Shown here: positions 1 to 9,038 of the stretch, one piece after another
How positions within the stretch are numbered: the first letter of the stretch is position 1
Layout: the number at the start of each line of letters is the position of its first letter
Assembly: GCA_900547955.1 (NCBI GenBank)
Contig: URIR01000029.1
Coordinates: forward strand, 1 to 24,054
Reading direction: 5' to 3'
DNA from: an uncultured Eubacteriales bacterium
GTDB taxonomy: Bacteria > Bacillota > Clostridia > Christensenellales > QALW01
Length of the DNA: 24,054 nucleotides
Notes under the pieces: generated by a model
What the model saw: the letters and a program-made list of their open reading frames with translations, nothing else
Told to the model about the DNA's origin: nothing
Database searches by the model: none
Position numbers and translations under genes: made by a program

Positions 1-105
1 CTGGGCCGAGCAAAGCTCGGCCCGCGGCCTTTGGCCGCAAACGCCGCCCCGCCAATCTATTGCGCCTGACTGGTGACTCTGGGCCGCCCCGCCAAGGGGC
101 GGCCC
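1..105 (-). repeat. Cloverleaf palindromic element A (cut by window edge)
   Basis: This is a partial copy of the dispersed hairpin element. Visible parts are a 9-bp hairpin with AAA loop (3-23), a 6-bp hairpin (24-38), a long unpaired arm (39-80) and a 10-bp hairpin with a 5-nt loop (81-105). Read on the minus strand the order is flanking hairpin, arm ending in GGCGTTTG, H1 hairpin, H2 hairpin, which is colinear with the plus strand of the copy at 1431-1610. The third hairpin and the partner arm should lie left of position 1. It sits just beyond the terminator of the surface-protein gene. Assignment to the family is by structure and the shared inner-end motif. Confidence 0.7.
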
Positions 106-111
106 AGCAAT

Positions 112-149
112 AAAAAAGCCCTATATCCGCTTTTAGTGCGAATATAGGG
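112..149 (-). terminator. Intrinsic terminator of the surface-protein gene
   Basis: On the minus strand, positions 149-138 pair with 130-119 as a 12-bp stem with one G-U pair and a 7-nt loop (131-137). It is followed by C and six T residues (117-112). It begins 30 nt after the stop codon of the gene ending at 179. Confidence 0.85.
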
Positions 150-178
150 TTTTATAATTGCCAAAGCGTTATTTGTAA

Positions 179-1153
179 TTATTGCTGGTTCTTTTTCTTC
201 TTAGAAGCAGCTACTGCAATTATAATAACCGCTATAACAACAACCGCAACAACAACTACTATAACCCAAGGGAAGCTGCCTTCATTCTCTGTATTGTTAT
301 TATTAGAAGGAGAAGCAGTAGTGTTCCCCGCAGGAGAAGTAGCATTATTACCGGCAGTCTCGGTAGCCTCAGCGGTAGGCTCTGATTCTTCAGGCGTAGG
401 AGTAGCCGCATTTTCATCAATGGCAATCAAATCAGCATCAACCGATTCAACGTCTTTACCATAATAGAAAACGTTGTCTATACCTAAATCGCCTGTATTG
501 TAATCACCGGTAGCATTAAGCCATCCAAAACCGGTTATAGAAGCATCAGCCGGGAAAGTATCCTCAGACGTACCCCAAATCTTCCACACGCTGGTAAAAG
601 GAATAAAGAGATAACCTTCAAAATCCGCAGGAATCTCGATATTGGAATGAGTAACATGCCCTTCGTTAGGATGCACCTGTTCAGCGGTAGTGCTAACAGT
701 CTTATTGCCGGTTATGTCTACCAAAGCATACTCCTGATTTGAACCAGTCGTATATGCTCCGTTATTCAAATTCCCTTCAGGGTCAGTCAGCAGAAGTATT
801 GAGAAAGTCAAAGTGCCTCCGGTATTATTCTGCAGATAGCATCCAAAACCATCGGCCCCGCTTACGTTGGCGAGCTTATCAGTTACAAAGCCCAGCCAAG
901 CATTACCGGCCGAGGCGCCGTTCATATAAAGAACGCCCTCATATAAATCTCCGTAGTAAAGAATATTGTCCATGGTATCCGACTTATTAGGAACACCAGC
1001 AAATATACTGCTGATATCTCCCTCGTCCATTTTTACTCCCACATTTATATTGAGACTCTCGTCGTCAAAGGGAGTAGTAACGTCAGCCAGAGACAATGTG
1101 CACATAGCCAACGCCAGCATTACTGTCAAAATGACAACAACCGCTTTTTTCAT
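179..1153 (-). CDS. Surface-anchored protein with signal peptide, jelly-roll-like ectodomain and C-terminal membrane helix
   Basis: The product has 324 residues. It starts with MKK and a hydrophobic stretch ending near ALAMCTLSLA, a typical signal peptide. An ectodomain of about 220 residues follows, rich in beta-type segments, Gly, Asn and aromatic residues and ending with a GIDNVFYYG motif of the kind seen at the end of carbohydrate-binding jelly-roll modules; sugar binding is an inference. Next is a Pro/Thr/Ser/Asn-rich low-complexity linker, then a Val/Ile-rich membrane helix and a KKKKNQQ tail facing the cytoplasm. No LPXTG motif is seen, so the anchor is the helix itself. I chose the ATG at 1153 because GGAGG lies 8 nt upstream and the signal peptide starts there; an in-frame start at 1189 would add 12 polar residues. 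It is a single gene with its own promoter and terminator. The specific ligand is unknown. Confidence 0.8.
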   Translation of the reverse strand: MKKAVVVILTVMLALAMCTLSLADVTTPFDDESLNINVGVKMDEGDISSIFAGVPNKSDTMDNILYYGDLYEGVLYMNGASAGNAWLGFVTDKLANVSGADGFGCYLQNNTGGTLTFSILLLTDPEGNLNNGAYTTGSNQEYALVDITGNKTVSTTAEQVHPNEGHVTHSNIEIPADFEGYLFIPFTSVWKIWGTSEDTFPADASITGFGWLNATGDYNTGDLGIDNVFYYGKDVESVDADLIAIDENAATPTPEESEPTAEATETAGNNATSPAGNTTASPSNNNNTENEGSFPWVIVVVVAVVVIAVIIIAVAASKKKKNQQ

Positions 1154-1430
1154 GAAATAATCCTCCATTTCTTTATTTTGATTTGCCAACCCTTATTTTA
1201 AATGCATAAGACATCTTTGTCAATACCCATATGGAAAATATTTATTTTCTATTGAACCTTTGAATCTGTATTAAAACAGGCCCTAAATCAGGCAATTTAA
1301 TGCATTAACTTAAAATTTCAAAATTATATTCCTTAAGAATGCAATGTAAAATATGTCAAAATAAACTTTTTAAGATAAATTTATATGTTCTTTATTTTGA
1401 TGTGTTTTATTAAAATCTCATCTAAGGGCT
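1154..1430. other. AT-rich spacer upstream of the surface-protein gene
   Basis: Apart from the promoter at 1195-1223 I see no gene here. The stretch 1224-1430 is strongly AT-rich, without a convincing ORF, RNA gene or second promoter with correct spacing. The palindromic element at 1431-1610 begins directly after it. Confidence 0.6.
1195..1223 (-). promoter_or_regulatory. Sigma-A-type promoter of the surface-protein gene
   Basis: On the minus strand TTGACA (1223-1218) and TAAAAT (1200-1195) are separated by exactly 17 bp. The predicted transcript start lies about 35 nt upstream of the ATG at 1153, which fits a short leader with GGAGG. Confidence 0.8.
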
Positions 1431-1610
1431 GCCGCCCAGCCCAAAGGGCTGGGCGGCAAAGTCTCACCGGTTGGCAAAAGGGCGGGCGTTTGCGGCCAAA
1501 GGCCGCAGGCCGGGCTGAAAGCCCGGCCCAGGCAGGCGCAGCCTGCCAAACGCCCGCCCTTTTGCCAACCGGTGAGACAAAGGCGCGCTCAACTAAAAGT
1601 TGAGCGCGCC
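1431..1610 (+). repeat. Cloverleaf palindromic element B with two flanking hairpins
   Basis: This is the most complex copy. A 12-bp hairpin with AAA loop (1431-1457) is followed by an outer arm (1461-1492) that is the perfect 32-nt reverse complement of 1547-1578. Between the arms are three hairpins: H1 CGGCC-AAA-GGCCG (1493-1505), H2 with a 9-bp stem and GAA loop (1508-1528) and H3 GGCAGGC-GCA-GCCTGCC (1531-1547). A 13-bp hairpin with AAA loop (1582-1610) closes the right side. Arms and hairpins were checked base by base. The right flanking hairpin, read on the minus strand and followed by TTTGTCT, may also terminate the ABC transporter transcript, whose stop codon is at 1672. Confidence 0.9.
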
Positions 1611-1671
1611 TGCTTAAAAAACCATAATAAAAATAAACCGTTCGATAAGGATTAATAAATACTAAAAACCT

Positions 1672-4600
1672 TTATTCTGTGCGCAAAGCCACTACTGGAT
1701 CCTTTTTAGCTGCGCTCCTCGACGGAATGATTCCCGAAAACAAAGTTAAAGCCACGCTTATTAATATAAGTATTACTGCAACTGAAACAGGCAGATAAGC
1801 GCTTAATGAACTTATCCCCGTCAGTTGATGCAATATAATATTTATAGGAATACATAATAGATAGGTTATTATAACTCCTAATGCACCCGAGGTAAAGCCG
1901 ATTATTACGGTTTCAGCATTGAACATACTGGAAACATTCCGTTTAGAAGCTCCTATAGCTCTTAAAATACCTATTTCCTTAGTCCTCTCCTGGACTGATA
2001 TAAGAGTTATAACGCCTATCATTATAGAGGAAACTATCAGCGAAACCGCTACAAAGGCTATAAGCACATAGGTAACGGCGTTGATTATAGACGTAACCGA
2101 GGACATCATAAGCCCAACATAATCGGTATATTCAATCTGCTCTAATTCACTTACCGTTGCATTATAATCCTCTATCGCCTGCTCTATAACCTCTTTGTTT
2201 TCAAAAGAAGATGCATAAAGATTAATAGTAGCGGGATCGTTTAAATCAACATAACCTAATGCAAGCAAATTATCCTCATAGCTGGATTCCGAAAATGCCA
2301 GCACCTGCTCGTAATACTGAGCGCATTGCTCGGTAGTATAAGAAGGCAAAGCTATATCCAGAGCAGCGGCAAGCTGCTGAGCGCTCATAGCGCTTAACTG
2401 CTCCTGCACCTGGTCGGCATACTGCATGCTGAATTGCTCGGCTATTATCTGAGTAAACATATTATTGAATTCTTCATCCGTCATCGCCGAAATATAATCA
2501 GCCAGCTCTTGGCTGTTTACTCCCGTCTGCTGAGCAAGCGCGTCGTTAAGCATGCCTTCCATTTCCTCACGCGACATGCTTCCCATAATCTGCGCAACCG
2601 CCGCGTCAATCTGCTCCTGAGAGGGTATGCTCATTATAGTTATATAAGCCTGGGCTTTGCCCTGCTCTCCAAGATTATTTATATACTCCCTGAAATCCGC
2701 TTCCTTTTGCTCGATGGTCATATCCCCTGTATTCTCCTTAAACGGCAATCCAGTAAAAATATCCGTTGCAGGACTGTTAAGCTGAGCATTAACGGCAGGC
2801 GAATCCTTGGACTGCTCTATTATATACTGGGTAAGCTTGCTCGTATAGCCTATAGAGCCGGTAAGCATGGAGGATACCGCATTCTCGCTGGGCTTAATAA
2901 TGCCGGATACCTTAAGATTAAGACCGTTATCATAAAGATATTTCAAACCAGCCTTGGTCTCGCGCAAATCCGTATAAAGCCCCGTGCTTTCATCCAGCGT
3001 ATAACAGCTTGAATTAAGTATAATTCGGAAATCCATATCGCAGATTTCCTCATAGCTCCATTTCTGTTCCTTTACATCCAGCTCAGTCTTATCAACCGCC
3101 GCCTGCATTATAGCGTCTATTTCTTCCTTGGATTTTAAGCCCAAGGCATATAAAGCCATATCGTCTATCTCATTATTTTCATCCAGAACCAAAACTATTT
3201 CATTATACTGCGTCGGCCATGAGCCGTATACAACGTCATACTGATTTTCCAAAAGCGGGCTTACCAGCTTGCCGTTATCCCCGCTGAGCATTTCCTGCCA
3301 AAGCACCATAGAAGAACCCATGGAAAAAAAGGAACCCATGCTGTCCATAAGCCCATAATCTTCCCCCATATCTATCATGGAGGACATATCCAATCCAAAA
3401 TACTCTATAAGCAGCTCCTGCATAAGCGCTTGGGAATCAGAACGTATTATAGTGCCGTCCACATTTTGAGTATAAACCAAGAGCTCGGTATCGTAGGTGT
3501 ACTGCACGCCGCTGATAGCCTCGCCCAGGCCGCTCTTATCATCCGCGTCCGCACGCCGCTTTTCCAGATACTCTTTAAACGCCGCCAAATCATTATCTAT
3601 AGTTTCGGCCGAGCTGAGCGCGTTGACCATATCGTAAACCATAGGCTTTTGATACACCGCGTCGTTCTCATGCTCCTCCCTTGAATGCGCCGTGCCTATA
3701 AACGCCTCCATTAGCGCTCCCAGATTCATTGAATGCGCCTCCAGAGTAATAGGATAAGACGAAAGCGTATCCTCCTGAAGCGCGTCTATATAGGCTGTAG
3801 TGCCTTGAGAAACGGCAAAAATCAAAGCTATGCCTATTATGCCTATACTGCCCGCAAAGGAGGTTAAGGCCGTTCTGCCCTTTTTAGTAATAAGATTTTT
3901 AAGTGAAAGCCCAAAGGCCGTAGTCAGAGCCATGGACGGCTTTTTTGTCTTTTTATCCCTTTCAGCCTGAATTTGGGCCTTCTGCAATTCATTCCTGGCC
4001 TCTTCCTCCGAAAGGGGAGCAGAATCTCCGGTTATTCTCCCGTCCAGCATGCGCACTATGCGCGTGGAATATTTTTCAGCCAGAGAGGGATTGTGTGTAA
4101 CCATAATAACCAGACGGTCCTTAGATATCTCCTTTAATATCTCCATAACCTGCAGGCTGGTCTCGGTGTCCAAAGCGCCTGTAGGCTCATCAGCCAAAAC
4201 TATATCGGGATTATTTACAATGGCGCGGGCTATAGCCACCCGCTGCATTTGCCCTCCAGACATTTCGCTTGGCTTCTTCCTAAGCTGCGAACCCAAGCCA
4301 ACCTGCTCCAGAGCCTTTTTCGCGCGGCTGCGCCTCTCTGATTTTCCCACGCCCGAAAGAGTAAGCGCCAATTCGACGTTTTGCAGAACAGTCTGATGAG
4401 GTATCAGATTATAGCTCTGAAAAACAAAACCTACCGAATGATTACGGTATGCGTCCCAATCTCTGTCCTTAAAATCCTTTGTGGACTTGCCGTTGATTAT
4501 AAGATCGCCTTCAGTATATTGATCCAGCCCTCCTATAATATTGAGCATGGTGGTCTTTCCGCAGCCGGAAGGACCTAAAATAGATACAAATTCGCTTTTC

Positions 4601-4686
4601 CTGAACTGCAAGCTTATTCCCTTAAGCGCCTGTACCGTTTCCCCTCCTCCGGGATAATCTTTTTTAATATCTTTTAATTCCAGCAT
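1672..4686 (-). CDS. MacB/LolCDE-type ABC transporter, fused ATPase and FtsX-like permease
   Basis: The product has 1004 residues and should form a homodimeric exporter or mechanotransmission-type transporter in the plasma membrane. The N-terminal about 225 residues are an ABC ATPase of the lipoprotein/peptide-export class: Walker A GPSGCGKTT, signature MSGGQMQRVAIARA, Walker B IVLADEPTGALD and the switch His in VTHNP. A permease follows: one helix near residues 265-290, a very long extracytoplasmic domain of about 570 residues with Gln/Ala-rich helical stretches, and three C-terminal helices with the FtsX-like signature around RTKEIGILRAIGASKRNV. MacB of Gram-negatives has a much shorter external domain. 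The start follows AAAGG in a 26-nt gap after the activase gene, so the two are probably cotranscribed. The substrate cannot be told; antimicrobial-peptide efflux is only a class-level guess. Confidence 0.9.
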   Translation of the reverse strand: MLELKDIKKDYPGGGETVQALKGISLQFRKSEFVSILGPSGCGKTTMLNIIGGLDQYTEGDLIINGKSTKDFKDRDWDAYRNHSVGFVFQSYNLIPHQTVLQNVELALTLSGVGKSERRSRAKKALEQVGLGSQLRKKPSEMSGGQMQRVAIARAIVNNPDIVLADEPTGALDTETSLQVMEILKEISKDRLVIMVTHNPSLAEKYSTRIVRMLDGRITGDSAPLSEEEARNELQKAQIQAERDKKTKKPSMALTTAFGLSLKNLITKKGRTALTSFAGSIGIIGIALIFAVSQGTTAYIDALQEDTLSSYPITLEAHSMNLGALMEAFIGTAHSREEHENDAVYQKPMVYDMVNALSSAETIDNDLAAFKEYLEKRRADADDKSGLGEAISGVQYTYDTELLVYTQNVDGTIIRSDSQALMQELLIEYFGLDMSSMIDMGEDYGLMDSMGSFFSMGSSMVLWQEMLSGDNGKLVSPLLENQYDVVYGSWPTQYNEIVLVLDENNEIDDMALYALGLKSKEEIDAIMQAAVDKTELDVKEQKWSYEEICDMDFRIILNSSCYTLDESTGLYTDLRETKAGLKYLYDNGLNLKVSGIIKPSENAVSSMLTGSIGYTSKLTQYIIEQSKDSPAVNAQLNSPATDIFTGLPFKENTGDMTIEQKEADFREYINNLGEQGKAQAYITIMSIPSQEQIDAAVAQIMGSMSREEMEGMLNDALAQQTGVNSQELADYISAMTDEEFNNMFTQIIAEQFSMQYADQVQEQLSAMSAQQLAAALDIALPSYTTEQCAQYYEQVLAFSESSYEDNLLALGYVDLNDPATINLYASSFENKEVIEQAIEDYNATVSELEQIEYTDYVGLMMSSVTSIINAVTYVLIAFVAVSLIVSSIMIGVITLISVQERTKEIGILRAIGASKRNVSSMFNAETVIIGFTSGALGVIITYLLCIPINIILHQLTGISSLSAYLPVSVAVILILISVALTLFSGIIPSRSAAKKDPVVALRTE

Positions 4687-4712
4687 TTATTTCACCCTTT
4701 CCGGTCTTATAT

Positions 4713-7700
4713 TCAACTGCAGGCCCTTTCGCTCGCAAGCGAATCTCCGGCAGAGACTTGCTTTGGTTCTGATATTTTCTCCTTTTCCGCCTGATTTTCA
4801 GGCGCGTCCTGCTCAAGCGCGCTTTTAGCGGCCGAAAGCATAAGCTTTATGCGGTTAAGCTGATTAACCTCGCTCGCGCCCGGGTCATAATCCACGGCGG
4901 CTATATTGGCCTGAGGATAAGCCTTTTTCAGCTGCTTTATAACTCCCTTACCCACAACATGGTTGGGCAGACAGGCAAATGGCTGTATGCATACTATATT
5001 GGGCACGCCCGAATTAAGCAGTTCTTCCATCTCGCCAGTTAGAAACCAGCCTTCTCCATACTGATTGCCCAAGGACAGTAAGGGGGAAGCCAGCCGTCCA
5101 ATCGCCTCTATAGGCATGCTCGGCTCAAAGCGCCGGCTTTTTTCCAGCGCTTTTACCGCAGGCCTGCGCACCCCTTCTATTATCTTCAGGCCCGCCCGGG
5201 ACGCGGCTGAGGAAATAAGCGGCGCGCCCAAATACTCGCGTTTATACAGCGTATTATAAAGACAGTAATTCAAAAAATCCATCAAATCGGGCACTACCGC
5301 CTCCGCGCCCTCCTTTTCCAGCAGCTCAACCAGATGATTGTTGGCCAAAGGCATATACTTAACTAATATTTCCCCTACTATACCCACCCGCGGTTTTTTC
5401 AGGCCTTGGTTTAAGGGCAGAGAATCAAAATCCTCTACAATCGCCGCGCACAGCTCTTTATAATTATATCCCGTATCTGCGCCGATAAGCGTTTTAATGC
5501 TTATATCCCGCCACTTTTGGTGCAGCCTTTCTGCTGAGCCAGGCTCCAGCTCATAAGGACGGGTTCGGTAAAGGCATTTCATAAGCAAATCGCCGCAGAC
5601 TATGCCTTTTAATGTGGTCATCAGCATTGAAGCGCTTAATTTAAAGCCCGGATTCTTTTCCATGCCTATCGCGTTAAGAGAAATCACCGGAATATGCGAA
5701 AGCCCCGCCTTATCCAGCGCCCGCCTTATAAAGCCTACATAATTGCTGGCCCGGCAGCAGCCGCCGGTCTGTGTCATGATAACAGCCAGCTTATTATTAT
5801 CATAACGGCCAGAAAGAATAGCCTCCATAATCTGTCCCACTACCGTTATAGAGGGAAAGCAGGCGTCGTTATTAACATATTTCAGGCCGGTATCTATAGC
5901 CGTGCGGTTATCATTATCTAAAATTTTTATGTTATAGCCATATTTATTAAATATTGGCTCCAAAATATCAAAATGTATCGGACTCATCTGAGGCGCAAGA
6001 ATAGTATATCTTTCTTTTTTCATCTGAACGGTAAATTGGGCGCGCTGATAGTCCATTGGCTTATAGGCTGGCTTTATGCCCTTTTCCCGGCGCATATTCA
6101 TTGCCGCAATCAGGCTGCGTACCCGTATCCGCGCCGCTCCCAGATTATTCACCTCGTCAATTTTAAGCACGGTATACAGCTTGCCGCTGTTATCCAGTAT
6201 CTCCAGCATCTGATCGGTCGTTACAGCGTCCAGTCCGCATCCGAAGGAATTGAGCTGTATTAATTCAAGGTCCTCCCTGCGGCTGACAAATTGCGCCGCC
6301 GAATACATTCTGGAATGAAACACCCATTGGTCCACTACCCTCAGACTGCGCTTCTCTAAACAATCCACGGGCAGGCTGTCCTCGGTAAACACCGTCAGGC
6401 CGTAGGAGGCTATCAATTCGGGTATGCCGTGATTGATTTCAGGGTCGATGTGATAAGGCCGGCCCGCCAAAACTATCCCACGGCCCCCCTGCCGCTCCAT
6501 TTCCATAAGCAGGCGCGAGCCCTCGCGGCGTATATCCTCCTTGGCCTTAAGCTGTTCCGCCCAGGCCAGCGCCGCAGCCCCTTCCACTTCCCTTTCAGGT
6601 ATGTCCCATTCCTCACGGCAAAGCCTCTTTAATCTTTGAGTCACCGTCTTAAGGCTGGTAAAGGCTATAAAGGGCCGGATATATTTCACCGTCCCGTCAA
6701 ATACAGCCTCCACGTTATTCTTAAGATTCTCCGGATACGCCACAACTATAGGACAGTTAAAATGATTTTTCGCGTCAGCCCGCTCCTTGCGTTCATAAAA
6801 AACGCAGGGATGAAAAATAGTCTTTATACCCTGATTGACCAGCCACTGAACATGGCCGTGCGCCAATTTTGCCGGATAGCATTCGGATTCGGAAGGGATG
6901 GAATCCATGCCTAGTTCGTACAGCTTGCGGTCCGAAAATGGAGAAAGCGCTAAACTAAAGCCCAGCTCCTTAAAAAAAACCGCCCAGAACGGATAATTTT
7001 CATATATATTCAGCACGCGCGGGATACCCAGCACCCCTCTCGGAGCGTTCGCCGGTTCCAGGGCTTGATATCCGAATATCCGCTTCCGCTTATATTCAAA
7101 CATATTGGGAGCATTAACGCTTTTAGACTGCCCGCCCGCTCCCTTCTCACAGCGGTTGCCCGTTATATGGCGGCCGCCGTTTGAAAAACGGCTGAGAGTA
7201 AGCATGCAGTTATTGGAGCATTTGCCGCAGCGCAGAGTAGAGGTTGTATATGTAAGCCGGGATATCTCCTCCAGCGGCAGCATCGAGCTCTTTTGCCCCT
7301 TATATCTTTCACGGGCAATAAGCGCGGCTCCAAAAGCCCCCATTATGCCCGAAATATCCGGACAAACTGCCTCCGCGCCCGAAACCTTTTCAAAAGCCCG
7401 CAGCACGGCGCGGTTATAAAAGGTGCCTCCCTGAACCACAATATGGCTGCCCAGTTCCGCAGCGTCAGTTAGCTTTATCACCTTATACAGCGCGTTCTTT
7501 ATCACAGAATAGGCAAGGCCGGCGGAAATATCCCTCAGGGACGCGCCCTCTTTCTGAGCCTGCTTGACGTTTGAATTCATAAAAACCGTGCAGCGGGTAC
7601 CCAAATCCACAGGATGCTCGGCGAAAATCGCCTCCTGAGCAAAGTCCGAGGCCGAATAGCCCATTGAATTTGCAAAATTTTCCAAAAACGAGCCGCAGCC

Positions 7701-9038
7701 TGAGGAACAGGCTTCATTCAGCAGCACGTTATCCACCGAGCCATTGCGCAGGCGGATGCATTTCATATCCTGTCCGCCTATGTCCAGCACGCAGTCTACC
7801 TCCGGCTCAAAAAAAGCGGCGGCCGTGCAATGCGCTATAGTTTCTACTTCCCCCTCGTCCAGGCTCAGGGCGCTCTTAAGCAGCGCCTCGCCGTAGCCCG
7901 TAGAGCATGCCCGCGCTATGCGGGCGCCCTCCGGGAGCTGCGCCTTAAGCATATCCAGAGCTGCTATCGCGGTTTTAACCGGGCCTTGGGCATTATTGGA
8001 GTAATAAGAAAAAAGCAGTTGTCCCTGCGAGCCTATAAGCGCAAGCTTAGTGGTTGTGCTGCCTGCGTCTATGCCTAAAAAGCAATCTCCGCTGTAAGCG
8101 GACAAGTCGCCCTTATCCACCACCGCTTTTTCATGGCGGCGGCAAAAAGCGTCGTATTCCTCATTATTTTCAAAAAGGGGAGGCAATCTCTTCAGCTCAA
8201 AGCGCAGCTTAACCCCCTGCTCTAAATTTTTAATAAGCTGGTCTAATTCAGCCGGCGCTCCGCAGGACGCCTCAAGAGCCGCGCCCATGGCTGCAAAAAG
8301 ATGGGAATTTTCAGGATGCACAACATTTTCAGGAGTAAGGCGCAAGGTGCGTATAAAAGCCTTGCGCAGCTCGGGCAGAAAATGCAGCGGACCGCCCAAA
8401 AACGCCACGCAGCCCCTTATAGGCTTGCCGCAGGCCAGGCCCGAAATAGTCTGATTGACCACAGCCTGGAAAATAGAAGCGGATAAATCCGGCTTAGTTG
8501 CGCCTTCATTTATCAGAGGCTGAATATCCGATTTCGCAAAAACGCCGCAGCGAGCGGCTATGGGATATATCTCCTTATAATTTTCAGCGTATGCGTTAAG
8601 GCCCTGCGCGTCCGTTTGCAGCAAAGCCGCCATCTGGTCTATAAATGAACCGGTTCCTCCGGCGCATACGCCGTTCATGCGTTCGTCCAAGCCATCCTTG
8701 AAATATATTATCTTAGCGTCCTCTCCGCCCAGCTCTATTGCCACGTCCGTTTGGGGCGCGGTCAATTTAAGAGCCGAGGCCACAGCCACCACTTCCTGAA
8801 CAAAATCCAAACCCAGCGCTTTGCCTAAATTTATTGAGCCTGAGCCAGTAACGCCGGCATAAAGCGCGCATTGGCCTACAGCAGAGCGAGCCTCCTTAAG
8901 CAGGGAGAGCAGAGCCTCCTGTATATGCGCGCAATGGCGGCGGTATTCCCCGTATATTATGCGGTTTGCCTCATCCAGCAGCACTAATTTGACTGTTGTA
9001 GAACCAACGTCTATTCCCGCACGATATTCCTTTAACAA
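4713..9038 (-). CDS. Giant acyl-CoA dehydratase activase / HgdB-like fusion protein (BcrA/BadF/HgdC family, DUF2229)
   Basis: The product has 1441 residues. Two tandem ASKHA-fold activase domains come first: GIDVGSTTVK near residue 8 with Cys125 and Cys164 (39 apart, as in the cluster-binding pair of HgdC), and GIDAGSTTTK near residue 322 with Cys444 and Cys448 in ACSSGCGSF. A Cys-rich segment (CGKCSNNC) follows, then a DUF2229-like region and a C-terminal part resembling HgdB-type dehydratase subunits (GGCCRASNYV, IQPFACLPNHVVGKG). HgdC-type activases use ATP to fire low-potential electrons into radical dehydratases; for this fused class the natural acceptor is not established, and no dehydratase genes are adjacent. 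I prefer the TTG start at 9038, 8 nt after GGGAGG, giving MLKEYRAGIDVG; a TTG at 9059 would place that ribosome site inside the gene. It is probably cotranscribed with the ABC transporter. Confidence 0.88.
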   Translation of the reverse strand: MLKEYRAGIDVGSTTVKLVLLDEANRIIYGEYRRHCAHIQEALLSLLKEARSAVGQCALYAGVTGSGSINLGKALGLDFVQEVVAVASALKLTAPQTDVAIELGGEDAKIIYFKDGLDERMNGVCAGGTGSFIDQMAALLQTDAQGLNAYAENYKEIYPIAARCGVFAKSDIQPLINEGATKPDLSASIFQAVVNQTISGLACGKPIRGCVAFLGGPLHFLPELRKAFIRTLRLTPENVVHPENSHLFAAMGAALEASCGAPAELDQLIKNLEQGVKLRFELKRLPPLFENNEEYDAFCRRHEKAVVDKGDLSAYSGDCFLGIDAGSTTTKLALIGSQGQLLFSYYSNNAQGPVKTAIAALDMLKAQLPEGARIARACSTGYGEALLKSALSLDEGEVETIAHCTAAAFFEPEVDCVLDIGGQDMKCIRLRNGSVDNVLLNEACSSGCGSFLENFANSMGYSASDFAQEAIFAEHPVDLGTRCTVFMNSNVKQAQKEGASLRDISAGLAYSVIKNALYKVIKLTDAAELGSHIVVQGGTFYNRAVLRAFEKVSGAEAVCPDISGIMGAFGAALIARERYKGQKSSMLPLEEISRLTYTTSTLRCGKCSNNCMLTLSRFSNGGRHITGNRCEKGAGGQSKSVNAPNMFEYKRKRIFGYQALEPANAPRGVLGIPRVLNIYENYPFWAVFFKELGFSLALSPFSDRKLYELGMDSIPSESECYPAKLAHGHVQWLVNQGIKTIFHPCVFYERKERADAKNHFNCPIVVAYPENLKNNVEAVFDGTVKYIRPFIAFTSLKTVTQRLKRLCREEWDIPEREVEGAAALAWAEQLKAKEDIRREGSRLLMEMERQGGRGIVLAGRPYHIDPEINHGIPELIASYGLTVFTEDSLPVDCLEKRSLRVVDQWVFHSRMYSAAQFVSRREDLELIQLNSFGCGLDAVTTDQMLEILDNSGKLYTVLKIDEVNNLGAARIRVRSLIAAMNMRREKGIKPAYKPMDYQRAQFTVQMKKERYTILAPQMSPIHFDILEPIFNKYGYNIKILDNDNRTAIDTGLKYVNNDACFPSITVVGQIMEAILSGRYDNNKLAVIMTQTGGCCRASNYVGFIRRALDKAGLSHIPVISLNAIGMEKNPGFKLSASMLMTTLKGIVCGDLLMKCLYRTRPYELEPGSAERLHQKWRDISIKTLIGADTGYNYKELCAAIVEDFDSLPLNQGLKKPRVGIVGEILVKYMPLANNHLVELLEKEGAEAVVPDLMDFLNYCLYNTLYKREYLGAPLISSAASRAGLKIIEGVRRPAVKALEKSRRFEPSMPIEAIGRLASPLLSLGNQYGEGWFLTGEMEELLNSGVPNIVCIQPFACLPNHVVGKGVIKQLKKAYPQANIAAVDYDPGASEVNQLNRIKLMLSAAKSALEQDAPENQAEKEKISEPKQVSAGDSLASERACS

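Noticed and set aside
1385..1603. 72-aa plus-strand ORF across the element at 1431-1610
   Set aside because: It is made of the hairpin sequence, has no ribosome site and repeats Gly/Arg/Ala-rich low-complexity residues.
2434..3012. 192-aa plus-strand ORF antisense to the ABC transporter
   Set aside because: It is an open frame opposite a well-supported gene, with Arg/Ile/Leu-rich composition typical of antisense shadows.
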